Source: Symbiodinium natans (lineage: Eukaryota; Sar; Dinophyceae; Suessiales; Symbiodiniaceae). Taken from it: a stretch of 64,000 nt of DNA. The DNA is taken from the NCBI GenBank assembly GCA_905221605.1, contig CAJNDS010001602.1, positions 350,501 through 414,500 of the forward strand. The letters run 5' to 3'. The notes beneath the pieces were generated by a model, which was not told the origin of the DNA, did not search any database, and worked only from the letters and a program-made list of their open reading frames with translations. Of the stretch, positions 11,860 to 25,439 are shown one piece after another (position 1 is the first letter of the stretch; each line of letters opens with the position of its first letter). A program made the position numbers and the translations under genes.

Positions 11860-13312
11860 CTTGAGGTCTTGAGGTAACGAGTTGTAAATAGGGGCCCCAA
11901 CCTCTAGAACTTAGTAACCGGCTCTGGGGGGTACTCACCGAACTACTGGATGAGACCGAGGTGAAGCCCGGCAACCGTATTCCGATGTTCCCTAAGCTGC
12001 CACGAGGGTAGTTGGTGGCCAGTGCTATCTATGCATCAACAACTCTCAAACTCCCATCAACTCCAAACTCTTCACAACCTCTAGATGGGCCACAGGCCAC
12101 CCTGCACCTTTAACAAACCCTAGACCCTGAACTCTACAATGCGCTGCCTCCCAGTTTGCCTCGAGCTCCATGACGTTGGCGTTCCTTGCAGCAGAGACGC
12201 TGCACCGTGGCTGTAGGTCGGGTATGGATGTGGGCCCCATCTAAGCCTTTCGAGGTTTGGAGAGTTTGCTTTTCTGTTTTTTGGCAGGGCTTGTCTTTTT
12301 GTCTTTCAGCGGGAAGGTGTAGTGCGGCTGTCTTCATGATTGTCTTGCGGTCGGCAACACTTGGTATGCTGGCACAACTACCCAACTCTGCCGTCCTCCT
12401 TGACGGCGTGAACCCTCATATAAGGCAGCGAACTTGTTTTTCATGGAACTTAATGAACTCAATGAAGAGTGGCATCGCACAGGCACTGGCCGCACGGGCA
12501 GTCTTGGAGTTCATGATCGATGCCTGTGCATTTGCGGATGTATTGGGGATGGCAGTGATGGCAATAAGGCTTAGGGTCTAAGGCTTTGCACTTAGTACGG
12601 CTTTGCACAGGAGGAGCACAGGTGAAGAGGCCGGTTTCCCCGCGCGCAGCGTCAGAGGCGGCCTCTGCCGAGAGAACGCCACCCACAGGGTGGCTGGTTT
12701 ACTCTGGTTAACTACGCTTCGGTCAAAGTTCCCGAAGCCAAGAGAGCGTTGCAGTTGAGACCCTTCGCTCGCTCGGAGGTGCAACCGCAAGGCCCGACCC
12801 AAGCAGAGATCCCACCTTTGCCAAGAACCATGCTTCGGGCCTCGCGCTGGTTCAAGGTCATGGTACGCACATTCCGGCAGCCCAGACCCGCTCAAGATTT
12901 GAGGAATTTCTCATAAGGCTGAAGGGGAACTTCTGCAAAATTCAGGCCATGGAGGTGTATTCTCAAGTTCAGGCTCGGTTTCTATACCAGCCCCTCAGGG
13001 GCATGGCAAGTTGCGGCCGAATGTGGGCTCGGGGCTTAGGGGCCCTCGATGTGCAACTGAAACGGCAAGAACTCCAGCGTTGAATCGTTGAAGCAGCCAT
13101 TCCGCATGTCCAGGCTGTGGCAGCTAAGCAAGGATGCAGGGTTTCCTCAAAAGCCTTACTGCCAAGTCCTCGATCTAAACTTTCAACAATGCTATAGTTC
13201 TTATGGCGCCCTTCCGCCCGAAACCCCATCAGACTCTAGGGAGGTCCCAAACATCTGCAGGTCCAAATGTCACCACCTGGGCATATTCTCTAAGGAAAAT
13301 CCTTTTTCACGC

Positions 13313-13444
13313 TCAGATGGCGTTGAAGAGGCGCAGCGCATCAAACACGAAGCCGACAGTGTTGGTGGCAAGAATGATGGAGAAGAGGGGGAGGGTCATC
13401 ACAGTGGTGTGCAGGAAGCCACTGCGGAACTCCAAAGGGAACTC
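13313..13444 (-). CDS. Probable terminal exon of a membrane protein
   Basis: After a CAG acceptor the minus strand encodes 43 residues and a TGA. It includes a hydrophobic helix read as TTVMTLPLFSIILATNTVGF, followed by VFDALRLFNAI and the stop. CCCTAAA-like sequence sits on its left. The TGA may be the true end of a gene whose other exons lie to the right (for example 13914-14007). Alternatively the exon is longer or shorter and the stop is intronic. It may be the C-terminus of the TIR-membrane gene, but this is not shown. Confidence 0.45.
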   Translation of the reverse strand, partial: EFPLEFRSGFLHTTVMTLPLFSIILATNTVGFVFDALRLFNAI

Positions 13445-13913
13445 CTGATTTCAGCTTGCACTGCAGCACACTAGTTCTTAGCAAGGGCTTTCGCATCCTT
13501 TTTCATTACCGTACTACCATACATTGCGCCGTTAAGCCTCCAAGCATTCAGCGCATGCTGAATGTGGACTGCCTACAGACTGTACAGCACAGTACGTTCG
13601 TTCGTCCATTCATCCGCCACAATGCCCATTCATTCTTTCCACTGCAGTCAGACTTACACGCACGCTTTCAGGTCTTAGGGTTTGGTCTTAGAGTCCAGCA
13701 GTTCGACTCGCACGTACATGCGTGCATACATGCGCCTGTGTCCTGTACTCTACCTAAACTGCGCTAAGTCGCTTTGCGCTTCTTGACACTACGGAATATT
13801 TCGCGAAACTAGTCATTACATGACAGTTTGGTATGTATGGCAACATTGCGCTCGCATCACAGTATACAATGAGAGGTACATGTGCCTCTTGCAGGTAGGC
13901 TCCAAACCCAAGT

Positions 13914-14007
13914 CCCGGCAAATCCCTGCGGATCCTCCAAGAAAGTTCGCATCGAATTCATGAGCGTCGGCTGCTTGAACAACAGGCGCTTTGTGAGGTT
14001 GTCCATC
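13914..14007 (-). CDS. Exon of an unrecognised protein
   Basis: After a GAG acceptor the minus strand reads MDNLTKRLLFKQPTLMNSMR and continues TFLEDPQGFAG. It is flanked on the left by CCCTAAA-like and on the right by TTTAGGG-like sequence (14040-14180). The left splice site is uncertain. No family is recognised. Confidence 0.45.
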
Positions 14008-14099
14008 CTCCGGTCACCGGGATTCCGGGGGACTGACAGAAAAGGTCGGCATAAGGGTCTTCGGTGTATCGGTGGGCGCTGCTAATTTAAGGTAACGAG

Positions 14100-16840
14100 G
14101 CTTCAAATCCGGGTATCGGGGATAAGGTGTAGGTTCAAGGCAAGGCTTGCTCGGATTCAAGGGTTTCAGGGTTGCATGACTGGGCTGTCGGTTTTTTTTG
14201 GCGAAAACCTAATGAAGGGATTTTCCACGAACTGCATCTTCAGGCTTAGGCCCCTTGCAGCATCAAACCCACAACAAAACAGGCCCAACTGGGATAGATG
14301 CGGCACTAACTTGGGACTCTGTGAGGAAACAGGGACACCAGAACCACGCGTTGACAGTAGCTGTGTGCAGCTAAAGAAAAGGCGGAAGCGCTCAGATGTT
14401 TACACATACACTTACATATACATGTGTACGTATGTACGTGTGCATGTGTGTGTGTGTTGTTGGCAACTTGCTTAGCTCGTCGTAAACGGCAGCCAAGACT
14501 GGTCGGAGCACACATTTGAGGACTCGGCAGTCGCCGGAAGGCTCGGCAGTCGCCGTAGTAACGTGTGCAAAGCAGGTTTTTTTTCCACCCTAGCATGTCT
14601 GTTGTGGCCGCGGCATCTTCGAAAGTCTCAATAATCACAGTGCTCGCAGGCGAATTGGAGTCGTCATCTTCATGAGCTCGAGACCAACAGTCACAGGGAG
14701 GATTCGGAAATTACAGCTGCGTTGTACTACTTTGCTCACTCCTGTTTCGTTCTCGGCATGTCCCGGTTTGGAAACCAATTTTGGGAAACGGCATGTTCGG
14801 GCCCATTTCGTGTCGAGACTGCAAGCCCTCTCGAAGCTCTCGGGCCTGGATAGGAGACTGGTGCTGTCAAGAGGTCAAGAAAACTCTAATTCTGATGATG
14901 ACCATCATCCATCGTCAGTGCTAAACATGCACTCAGACCATGCGCTGCTAGTTCTTGTTTAAGCTCCAAGAAAGTTTGAAGCCTTTCGAAGGAATGTGAA
15001 GCCTTGGAATTCGGGATTTTGCCCTTCCATTTTCACCCATGGCGATTCCTTTGGTTGAGCAGCGTCAGCAGATAAAAGAGAACAAAAACAAACAGGTATC
15101 CTGAGCCCCCGATTTACTGATCTCAACCTGAACTGCTGCCCGGCATCCTCCAGGCGTAGTAGTTACCTTGGCTGGAGGTGTGCTCAGCCTCAAGCCCTCA
15201 ACCCAGAGAAAACAATCGGCCAGGGTCAGAGTTGAGGCAGATGTTGTGCTTTGGGCAGAGATGAAGACGGGGAAGCCTGCAAATCTTGGAAGAGACTGTC
15301 TTTGTATGCAACTTCCCCTGCTTCGAGACCGAACACCATGGCATTTAAGCACGAGGTCGGATTGAGGATTAGAGCCGGGCATCACAAACTTCGTAGCCCA
15401 GGCAATCTGAAACGAAGCGTTTCTCTTCAGAATCATGCCCACCACTTTCCTGAGAACCTGAGCCCCGAAGCCTCGACCCTCAAACTGGTCGAAGCAGAGC
15501 AGCTGCCCCATGGTAGAATTCCCGTGATCCAGCTTCCAGCCCCAAACCTCTCCGCAGGGTCATTTTCGGGTTTGCGCCCATCACACACACAACGTTGAAC
15601 TGCTGAAGTCACAGCTGGAGGGTCTTAAAAGCGCTTGCACTTCCCCCGAAACCTAGCGCAACCCCGCAATGCCTTCAAAGCAAGCAGACCTTGGATGCGT
15701 GAATATTGCCCTGACGTACAACGCCAAAGAAAGATTGGCATCAAAAGTTTCATGTACACAGCTGACTTTCTAGTAGGGTTGATAGGGCCAATTTTTGTTA
15801 CGCTGCAGGGTTTGAGGTCTCTCGGCCTCGGAAATGGGGAACTCTGGAACCCTGTAGGTGGAATAAAACCGGTTTAACAATCGTCAAAGCCCGCGCAGAT
15901 CCCAAAACCCAAACCCTAACACACCTAAACGCATATTTTTTTCGCTTTGACAGCCCATGGGACCAAGGCGACCCACCGACGAACCAAGAGAGCCGGACAA
16001 CGAGATTCCTTGATGGCGGTTGGAGTTTAGGGGCTACGTTCAGGACTCAGGGTTGAGGCCTTAGGTAAGGTGTCTCAACCACCCTTGCTGAAGAAAAATG
16101 CTTCTGAAGCTTGATCCATGCTCTCCGAGTACAACGAAATATCCCGCAAATGGGCTAGGCTCGAAGGACTATTTTGGGTGGTCATCCTCACGTTGCAGAC
16201 TTGTAGGATACCCCACTGAACCCCAAGGGTATCGGAAGGTTCCTATGCCGGCAGGGTTCGTTGGGCGAAGTACTTGGTCTGAGGGTGTAAATACAACGCG
16301 AACCGCTTACCCCTAACCCTTCAGCCCGCAAACACACCACGCCCAAACCCTGACCTCCTAAACGCACAACCCCAATCCCTTTAAGCCCTGAAGCCTCGGA
16401 CCTAGACCTGACCCCCCCCCCCAAGGTGCCTTCCTTTGCTTATTAATTAATCGTCCTGAAGTCCGAGTTGGGGGCTTTGTCGGAAAGCACCACTCGTCTT
16501 CGAGCTGTTGGATAAAATGTTTCCTCATTCTAGTGCAGGAATTTTGCTTACAAGCCCGTCAACTGCCAAAGGATGGAAGCGTGCAGCTTGCTTTTCGAAC
16601 CTCGAGCTTCGTCTGCGGGCGTAATGTCTCCTGTCTGCAGATGCTGCACCTTGCCCTGTGGGGTAGGCCACAAAGCCCGAAGGGGTTCCTCGTCCACACG
16701 CCCTCCTCCCATCCGCAGCCCCAATTCTTAACCCTACTACCCCGAAACATTGTACCTTTGGCGTGTCGCAAGCTACAACTCATGAGCCCCCAAATCCATA
16801 AAGAATCCAAAAGATTTCCAAGAACCGACACTTCGAACTT
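14100..16840. other. Mixed intron-like sequence with weak exon candidates
   Basis: Telomere-like blocks alternate through this stretch. Short minus-strand candidates are 15490-15535 (LDHGNSTMGQLLCFD, with a GT donor opening GTTTGAGGG) and 16590-16680, which is open in two frames between plausible splice sites (GKVQHLQTGDITPADE or ETLRPQTKLE). None could be joined with confidence to a chain. Confidence 0.3.
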
Positions 16841-16849
16841 CCCGAGGTT

Positions 16850-18073
16850 CCAGTAGGTCTTGAGACGCCCCACCCGCTCGTCGCTGGGGGTGGCCGCGAT
16901 TCCCTGGGTCATGCTCCAAACCGACCTTAGGGCTTTTAGGGATGTTTAGGGCTCATTCGGGCTTTTAGGGATGTTGAGGGTTTGACCATTTGACCACTAG
17001 GGTTCAGGTTTTTGGGCTAAAACGGGTTGAGGGATGTCTCAAGCTTGGGCGCAGGTCGCAATCCCTCTCTACACATCCAGACGCCCCGAAGCACTCTGAC
17101 GCTTTCCTGGCATGAAACCCCAGCATTCACCTGAATCTGCAGGCTTTCGCTGCTATGGGCAAACCCAAACCGCCGAGCTTGAACTGCGCGCGGGCGGCCA
17201 GATTGTCATGCTGCCTTCAATGATCCAGAAGATGGAAAGCGGCCTTGGAGCACCGCTGAACCCCTACTCTCAACCCCAAAAAACCTGAAGCCCAAATTCT
17301 AAACTAAACTTTCGAAGGGACTCAAATGGCGCCTAAATCGAGATTGTAGGGGTTTTCTGACTCAGTGCTGCTTGGTTTTGGGTGTAAGAACCTCATTTCT
17401 CATTGCCCCCAGACCGTCAACACAACCCTCACCCTAGCTAGTTTGACCGGTCCTGTCACTACATGGGGTTTTGGAAGTGGTTGGGGTTTGGGGCTTAAGG
17501 TGTTAAGGCAACCCATGGTTAGAGGGAGTTTTGGCGGCTGTGGTTTGGGGTTTGGGGTTTGGGGTTTGGGTTGGGGGTTTGTCGGTGAATCCGTCTGACC
17601 TGAACCCCCTAAACCTTGGTATAGCTGACAGGCAACAAAGCCAGCTGGTGCTGGATCTTCTTATACCTCGGTGGCTCTGAAGGGCTAGCTTCCTTCCTGC
17701 CTTCCCTTCCCCCCGATTGCTTAAGAGTCTTGGGCTCTTTGGGACAACTGCGCAGACAGCTTGCAGCTCGAAAAGAGACCTCTCACCCCGTCACTCACTC
17801 CACTCAATCACTCAAACACTCAAACACTCACTCATTGACTCAGTGACTCCGCTCGCTCGTTCTCTCTCTCTCTCTCTCTCTCTGCACGCTTGGCCCCCTC
17901 CCGAAGGAGAAGGCCGCCCCCTGGGGCTCGTCTTCTCTCTCTCTCTCCTCACTCTCCCTCCCCTCCACGCACTCCTTCACTGAGACCACCTACTGGTAAG
18001 GACGAAGGAGTTGAAGCCCCAGGTTTTCGGTCGGTTGCGGAGGGCCAGGGCAATCGGACTTGAGAAGCTTCTC
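16850..18073 (-). CDS. Tentative 3' continuation of the TIR-membrane gene
   Basis: Three exon candidates join in phase to the last firm exon of the TIR-membrane gene (20561-20627). They are 18018-18073 (KLLKSDCPGPPQPTENL), 17192-17243 (PLSIFWIIEGSMTIWPP, hydrophobic) and one starting at 16903 (GIAATPSDERVGRLKTYW). Donors would be GC (18018 and 17192) and either GT or GA for the last. The join spans a 2.5-kb intron that contains microsatellites, so an exon could be missing. Confidence 0.35.
17866..17946. repeat. CT-rich microsatellites
   Basis: Two (CT)n runs, about 17866-17882 and 17935-17946, lie within a pyrimidine-rich stretch inside the proposed 2.5-kb region between coding exons. Confidence 0.85.
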
Positions 18074-18199
18074 CTGTCGAAGAACCGGGAAGGCCCATCA
18101 AATTACTCAACCTCAAAACACCTAAACCTGAACCCTAAACTAAATGCCCAGGCACAACGCCCAGCTGCTAGCATATTTGACCTGCCAAGACGGTGAATC

Positions 18200-20520
18200 T
18201 CAACAACCACTCGCGTGGGGAAAGATGCGAAAGACTTTCGGGTCATGTTCCATCCATGTTGAGACCATCCGGGGGCAGTTCTAATCGGGGCTCCCTCCAG
18301 CGATCTTCTCTGCTACGATTCCCTTTCGAGAAAGGCGTTTCTACCCTAATTTAAACAACCTCAATTGGTAACTTTTGGGGGTTCGAGAACTTATTCATGT
18401 TTGTGCCAGCCTTCCGGCAGAAGTTATTGGGATGTTCCTCTTTCGACTAAATCACGACTTCGTTTACGCTCGCTGGCTTTTACCGTCTTTTTTTCACTTT
18501 GAAACGAACGTCCATGCCTACTGGGCAGCTGACTCTGTAAAGAAGCGCTTCCAAAAAGGCACCAATTCTTGATGTCTTCCATGCCTGGCCTTGTTTGCTT
18601 GAAGGATATTTATTCACCATCTCAAGAATTGACGCTTCTAGGTTGCCTAAGAATGTCCCATGCGTGCAAGATCAACAGGCCTTGCGAGCTTCAAGTGTCT
18701 CGCATTTCTTCTTCGGTGAAAACAATCTGCGGTGATGTTGACCCGCATCTTCGTACCCTGTGTGTTTCATGCTGCACTTTTTGGCAAACGCGGCTTGTCG
18801 AAGTTCTGGCCCACCTTTCTTTTTGCGGAAGCGCCTCTTTGCAGCAATAGTTCGTAATAGGGATTATAATAGGGGGTACTGTAATTCCAATTAAGGACAG
18901 TTAGTATAAGGGGGAACATCCCAAGTCAGGGTAGTTTAGCATTTAGGGCTTCGGGGGACTTACCCCACTTCAGGCTTTCGGTAGAAAATGCAGAAACCCT
19001 GAGCCCTTCCTTGTCCTAATCGTTGAGGGCGTGGGGGCTCTAAGTGTGAGCTCGCTAAACACCCTCAAAAAAAAACCGAAACCTGAAGTCTTCCTCCCAA
19101 AATCTCCCCGAACTTGCCGGCAGCCTGAAATCGATAGAGGTCGTGAACAGAGACTTGGATCGCTGAGGTGGAATAGGCCACTGCCTCGAGGCCACTGGTT
19201 GCGATCTCCTGGTGATGGTGGGGCTCAGAACATGTCTGCATTGGGTGCAGAGATTGCGGCGTTCCCCCTTGGATTGTCGTACCCCCTCTTTGAATCCCAA
19301 TTAAGGACTGCTAGTACAAGCGAGAAAATCCCAATAGGCACATTGCGGCACAGGGGAGGAGGGCTTAGTGTTTAAAGCCTTGAAGGCTCCAGAGCCCAAG
19401 GCTGAAGGTTTCGTGGACCCGAGTGTGGATACGCACATCAGGCCACGATGTGGAAACGTGAGTTCTCAGTTGTCCGCATAAAACAACAAACCAACAGGAA
19501 ACGGACTAATCAGCAACAAACAGCAGAACAACAAACCAACAAACCAACAAACCAACAAACCAACAAACCAACAAACCAACAAACCAACAAACCAACAACA
19601 ATGCAGAAAAGCAACAACAAACTCAACAGGTCGACAACACACAAACAAAGGCCAACGCCAACAAAGGTCACGAGTAAACATCCTCTTGATTTAGTCGCCA
19701 TCGTCTTGACTGTCAGCACCTTTGGACTTCGAAAAAGCAGCAATGGCGACGGTCAAAAGGATGGCGACTCGACTCCGACAGCCACCATCGTCGTGACTGT
19801 CGGCACTTTAGCCTTCGCGGCCAAGACGTGCAGGCAAGTACGCGCGAACACTTGCAGACGTTTGGCGGACTAGGCGAACGCCAAACACACCGATCCGAGA
19901 CCCCTTCGCTATCGGGAAGAACGAATCTAAGCCTGAAATTGAACCCTAAACCCCCTCCTCGTTCAAGTCGTTAAAGGCCGTTAGCAAGGCCATGAAGCAA
20001 AGCTCCTGCCATGCTGGACTCAAAGCTCAACTCGAGTTTCAGGGCTGCAGGTCAGCGCTTTTGGCACGAAAGAACATGCGAATTCTCAGCAACCTTCTAG
20101 GCTGAACCAGGCCCGACACTGTTACCGGGGCCGGGTTGGGGACAAGACTAATTTCATATGCTACGCTGTGGTATGTAATGCAGATTTTTGCTGGCATTTC
20201 TGCGGTCTCTTTGTAGATTAGGTTCAGGTGGGGAGGTGCCGCTCAAAGCGCATGCAACAGAGGGGAATGAAGCCCGAGTTCCCCTGAACACTTCGCCTGA
20301 GAATTATGGAGTCTTGGCCGCGGGGGGGCAAGGCCTTGAACCCGGGACGAGGGCTTCCACATGTCCAGTCCCCTGTTATCCTGAACGCTAGATTCCGTAG
20401 CACGCAAACCAGCTTGTCAACATCCACGTGCCTCTTTTAGCATGCACTCGTGTCGGTAATGCACATGAAGCCAAAATTCTCTAGCTTCAGCTTTACCGGC
20501 TTAAGCCAGAAGTAAGAACC
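18200..20520. other. Gene-poor stretch with unrecognised open frames
   Basis: From 18370 to 18850 there is almost no telomere-like sequence. Plus-strand frames at 18375-18572 and 18569-18850 are open. The minus strand at about 18690-18845 reads a basic stretch (AKRRFRKKKGGPELRQAAF). None matches a family I know. The rest is intron-like, with CCCTAAA- or TTTAGGG-like blocks near 18950, 19370, 19930 and 20530. Confidence 0.3.
19530..19602. repeat. Tandem 8-bp repeat (ACAAACCA)n
   Basis: About nine copies of an 8-bp A/C-rich unit. The Asn/Lys/Pro/Thr and Leu/Val/Cys open frames across it are artefacts. Confidence 0.95.
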
Positions 20521-20560
20521 TCATTCAACCCTGAGACCTAAGCCCCAGGCCCGACCCCAC

Positions 20561-23500
20561 CTGGAGGACAAACATGATCATCAGGGCAGCGAAGTAGCTC
20601 CCAAAGAAGATGGGCAGGATGAGGATCCTGGGAGCCGCAGATGCTGAGCTTTTACCTCTCTCTCCCTGTCTCCTCCCTTCGGGTGGGCAGGGGGGCAAGC
20701 CCCGGGGCATCATCACTCCTGCCCCGGACGCTCGACTTGTAGCCGTCACGCCATCGGAGTTGAAAGAGGGAGCCCGCACCCCCCTACGCCTTTGCCCTCC
20801 CCAGTTCCCCTCTGCCCCTCATCTCGATCAAACCTAATCGCCCCCACACCTGAACTACCACCCCCCAAAACCGATGTTCACTCTCCCTCCCCTCCTTCCC
20901 TCCCTCCCTCCCTCCCTCCCTCCCGCTCCCTCTCTCTGTCTGGCACCTTTTGGAGGTTGAGGGCTACTTCGGGTTTAAGGTGTCAGGTCATCCGAAACTT
21001 TAGGGGCAATCGCTAAGCCTGCACTTTGGTGGCTCTCAACTCAAGCATTACGACAAGCCGCGCTCTAGCCAGGGCGTGGATATTTAGGGGTACAAGGTCG
21101 TTACCCATTCTGCAACGTCCTCTATGCTTGACAAGGGGCAACGCGGCCAAACTCCAAACCCACACAACCAAAACCTCAAAACCTGAAAACCTCAACCCTA
21201 AAGTCCCAAACGAACTTCAGCAGACCAAGTCGCCAAGTCATCCCGTGCGCGATGCCGTACGCCACCTACCGTGCCAGCCAATCCAGAGACCCTGGGTTCC
21301 CTGGACTCTTGAGGCTTTTAGGGTCAAAAAGGGTCAGGGTCTAGGCCAGGGATTTAGCGGCCTGGGTTTTAACAGGTTGCGCTGAGGTAGAAATATGGGC
21401 AGAGTACTTACCCATGCACCCTGCGTTTCAAGAATCGGTCTCAAAGGAGGGGCGGAGGGGGTTCTCGTGTGCTGAAACCCCAAGCCCAAGTAAGCCCACG
21501 AACCCATTCTTCGAAGCCGCACCAGCGCGTCCGAAACGGGGTTTCCAGCTTCCGCAGCTGTGAGGTAGTACGGGGAGAAGAAGCCTTGGAAAGCACAGCG
21601 CCCCAACGCCTGTGAAGTGTAGGCAGAATCCCATGTCGAATATGCTCCCGAGACTCAGGACAAGGGTTTTTTGGGGTTCAGAGACTTCTTGGTCCCTTCC
21701 TACAGAAGCTCCCTTGCAGCCAGCCGTAGGCAAGGGCACACGTAAAACCCACTTCTCAACCTCCCAAGCCTGTAGCGCCGAACCCTCAATGTGCAAATAG
21801 CTTGGGAATTTTTGGAACGGTTTAGGGCTTGAGCGTGTAAGGGTTTAGACTTCAAGTACGACCAAAAACCCCTAAGCCCCAACAGGCAATGCAAACAAAC
21901 TGGGCTGCCACGGGACCTGGAAGGTAGCCCACCCAGCCCCAAAGAGATAGCGTCGTCGTCAGCAAGAACACAAGGGCTGTCAAGAGCTTCCTGAGTGCTA
22001 TACGGAGGTGGTTCTGAATCGGGGTTGTTTTGGGGTTCCGTTTCGCAAAGCGACCCCAGTATCGGTTTCAGAATCACAGCAGCGTGTGGCACAGTCACTT
22101 TCGTTTTCGGGGTTCTAGTGCTCAGTTTTGGCAGACATGGCCTTGATGTTAACAGATCGAAAATCCTGAGCCCGAAACTTCGTGGGCGGCCAACACAGGC
22201 GAGTCGGTTTACTCCCATTGCCCCCTAAACCCTGCATCCTACGTCTAGCATGTTTGGGGGCTTTGACGGCTTTAGACGGCTTAGGAGCTGATGGCAACGA
22301 AGAGGGACTTCGGGTGCCGGCGTTTATCACCCCAAATTTCCAAACCTAGGAGACCCAAGCGTTATTCTTGGAGGTGCAGGTTCCCCAAGAATTCCGTACA
22401 GGGCTGTAGAATCACATACCATCAGAAGTGTTGGAGTAAGCTTAGCTTGGGGTTTTGAGGCCTAGGTAAGGAAAGGGGGGGGGGGGGGTGGGGGGCTCTG
22501 TGGCCCAAGCATCGTCTTGAAACGCAGCTTCTTGCCCTCTGTGGCCACATCGATGTGGTTCTCCAGCAAGTCAGCGACGGTTGGAGACTGCAGAATCACC
22601 AGCCCCACATGGAGCAAGAAGAAGATCATGGGGTGAGCCGCCACGATCCTTAGCGCTGCAACACCATGCTTCTACAGTCCATGCGAGACTTCCTAGCCAG
22701 GGATAGGAAAGCAGCGTGCGAAGGAAGTTTTGTGCCCTATGCAAGCACACCTCAAGCTAGGCGGCCAAACATCGCTCCCAAGATCCATGGCTCTAGGTCT
22801 CTAGGTGTTGCAGGTTTGGGGGTCAAGGAATATTCGGAATACTTTTAAACCCACCCAGGATCTGAACGATGGTCAGGTAGTCCAGAAAACCGGGCCCCTC
22901 GGGGGTCGCCAATCGGCTGCAGCACATCATGCCGCATGTTAGGAGGATGACACGCACAGCGACCTCGTGCACAGGATTCGGAAAAGCAAGACGACCATGG
23001 TCGAGAAATGCTGGCAAAGGGAAGCTACAGGTATGGAGCAGGGCAGCCTACAATCACTCTAAGAACTGAAGGATGCGGGTGTAATTTAATCCAAGTCTTA
23101 TGCAAGCCCAAACGACCAAACTCCCAGGCATGCTGATGCTCAAGTACACATCTCCGACATTCAGTTCAGCAACCCTCCAAATGTCCCCAGAATCCCTTCC
23201 CTAAGCTGTCGAGACTCTGAACATCTCAATCCCCAACCCTAGGTTTCTGCAAGGCGGCTGCCCAACACTTGGTCCGCCGATCCGCTCCCGGCAGAGCCAC
23301 GCCGCAGCAAGCCGTGAACTTTACGAAGGTGGAATCGAAGACTTCCGCGCCCTCCTTGGGGTTCTGGGTGCAGGGTCGTGCAGGGTGGCATCGAACGACG
23401 CGGCCCATGTGACACAACCTCTCTTTATCTGCAACGTTCTGCAACTGCGATCTGTCCTCCGAATCTCCACCATTGCCGTACATCAGGGGTTTGGACTTCT

Positions 23501-25439
23501 TCTTATCGGCGTCCACCTTCCTGCAACTGAGTCGCTGTTGCGAACCTTGTTTTAAGCTACCACGAAAAAAACAAAGAAACACAAGGAAGCTATTGATACA
23601 GCTCCTAACTGCTGAAACCCGCCGGTAACTTTCATGAAGTTCCTTAGCAGCTTCCAAACCTCCAGTCGAGTCCTTTGAGGTCCGGACGTCCAAAACCCAA
23701 ACCTTGGACCCCCTCTCCCAACCATCTTTTCCTTGTAACCCTCTACCCAAGCCCCCAATTGTAGGGAATCAGGGCACTGCTGGGCATCCTAGCTTAGTTC
23801 CGGAACCAGGTGGTCCTCGGATCCTTCGCGATGCTGCGAACGATCTTGTCAACGGAAACCTTGGCTCTAGGGAGGATTCAGGTTGAAGTATAAGGCTTAG
23901 GCATAGGATTTGAGGCTACGGTGGGTTGCTTACTCCACTCCCCATAATTTAGAACTCCCCCCACTCGTCCTTCGACTATCCGGCCTTCAAGTTCAGACTC
24001 TGGGAACAGAGCTGTAGAGTCCAAAAAATCACCTGGAAAAAGCTCTGGCCGACCGAACCGTAAAGAATGCATCCTGAACCAGAAGCCTCATAAGCCTCAT
24101 AAGCCTCATAAGCCCTTCAAGAGACAGGCGGCTGCCCGGAACTCAGGGTCACGGAACCACGGGATGATCGGTATCTCATCAAACCTTTGAGGCTGGGCGG
24201 TTGAGGATTCCAATGGATTCCAATGGATTCCACTACTTCGTCCCCGCGGGGCTTGGGGCTTGTGAGATGGAGAAGAAGAAAGGAGAGGGACGCGAGGAAG
24301 CGAACAAAATCTAAGGGGTGGTACGGCCTTTGGGGATGGACGCGCGCTGCCCTCGCCATGACGAGCTTTGTGTAGTACTCCAAGCTCACCATGAACCGCG
24401 GCTCTCGGTCTTGAATGCACAGCGGTGCAGCTGGGATGTGTTCAGACAAAACGCTGGGAGGGGCTCTGGTGGGCTCAGCACTGCAGCCATTCTGCCCACA
24501 CTCGTGGAACTCCAAGAGTTCAGATTGGGATTCATGCGTTGGCTAGAGGATCTCCGTGAGAGACTCGTCCCCAGACCCCTGCACTGGCACCCCGTCGGGA
24601 GAGGATGGCACACCTTCAAATGCTTGAAGATGCCAGATGTTCTGCGTCGGTCTGAGTCTGTCCGGCTCCTGGCTTTCACGGAAGTCGCGTAGCTGCCCGA
24701 TGCGACAAGTGCGGCCATTTTTTCATTTCTTGACATCGTCCATCGCCACACTACAACGAGACCATACACTGTATGGTCTGAACTTAACAACCTTCTGTCA
24801 TTGGAATAACAGGAGACACTTGAGGTATTCCTAAGAGTTTAGGCTATCTGGGGTCCCTGAACCCCTAGACCCCAGAACCCTGAAGTTAAGGTCTTGGCCC
24901 CACATACTGCGAAGACCTCTTTTGTAGGCGACCTATGACTCCCATATGTTGCAGAGGGTTGCCTAACAATGATCCTGCAAGACGTAAGGCTTAGGGTTCT
25001 TCAGGTAAGCTCTAAACCCAACTGCTAGACGAGAGGCAAGTGCCGCAAGTCATGTGGGCAGCTGCTGATGAGTTCCTGCAGGGCTTTCTGGCAGAGAGTT
25101 CCCGCGCACCGAATATTCAAAAGCCTCTGTCTAGACCCTCGGCTCCTTCATGTCTGGCTTCCCATGGCGGTCGTCGGTCTCCATCACGAGGATGATGTTC
25201 CTGGCAACTCACAGCGATGCCCTCCACTAAGCGCAGCACTCCGAGACCGGCCCTAACCCAACACCCAAAACAGATGCTCTACATTGTTCTGAGCTAGGGT
25301 CGTGTTAGGGGCTTCTTCCCGTATGCAGGATTTCAAAGGAGATGGCAGCCGGAGGCTTCCGGCTTGGTGCCCTTCACGAAACCTCCAACAACAAACCTTG
25401 TGAAACCCCACAGCAAACCTTGAAACCCCAAACTCCAAG

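Noticed and set aside
15065-15511. 148-codon minus frame with QFEGRGFG, resembling the GNAT Q-x-x-G-x-G motif
   Set aside because: The motif lies in telomere-like intron sequence opening GTTTGAGGG right after a plausible exon (15490-15535).
20280-20360. tRNA-like B-box (GGTTCAAGGCC on the minus strand)
   Set aside because: No matching A-box or cloverleaf could be drawn.
21940-22035. Minus-strand reading PPYSTQEALDSPCVLADDD
   Set aside because: The phase-consistent reading of the same DNA is a membrane helix, LLTALVFLLTTTLSLWGW.
23226-23750. 174-codon minus frame including VWVLDVRTSKDS
   Set aside because: Phase joining shows the true exons here use other frames or limits (23630-23672 reads TRLEVWKLLRNFMK; 23262-23354 is an internal part).
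24117-24515. 132-codon minus frame containing SLEYYTKLVMARA, first taken as a TIR-gene exon
   Set aside because: Exons 25044-25087 and 24114-24184 join directly in phase (LR|FDE) and complete the TIR domain, so this lies in an intron.
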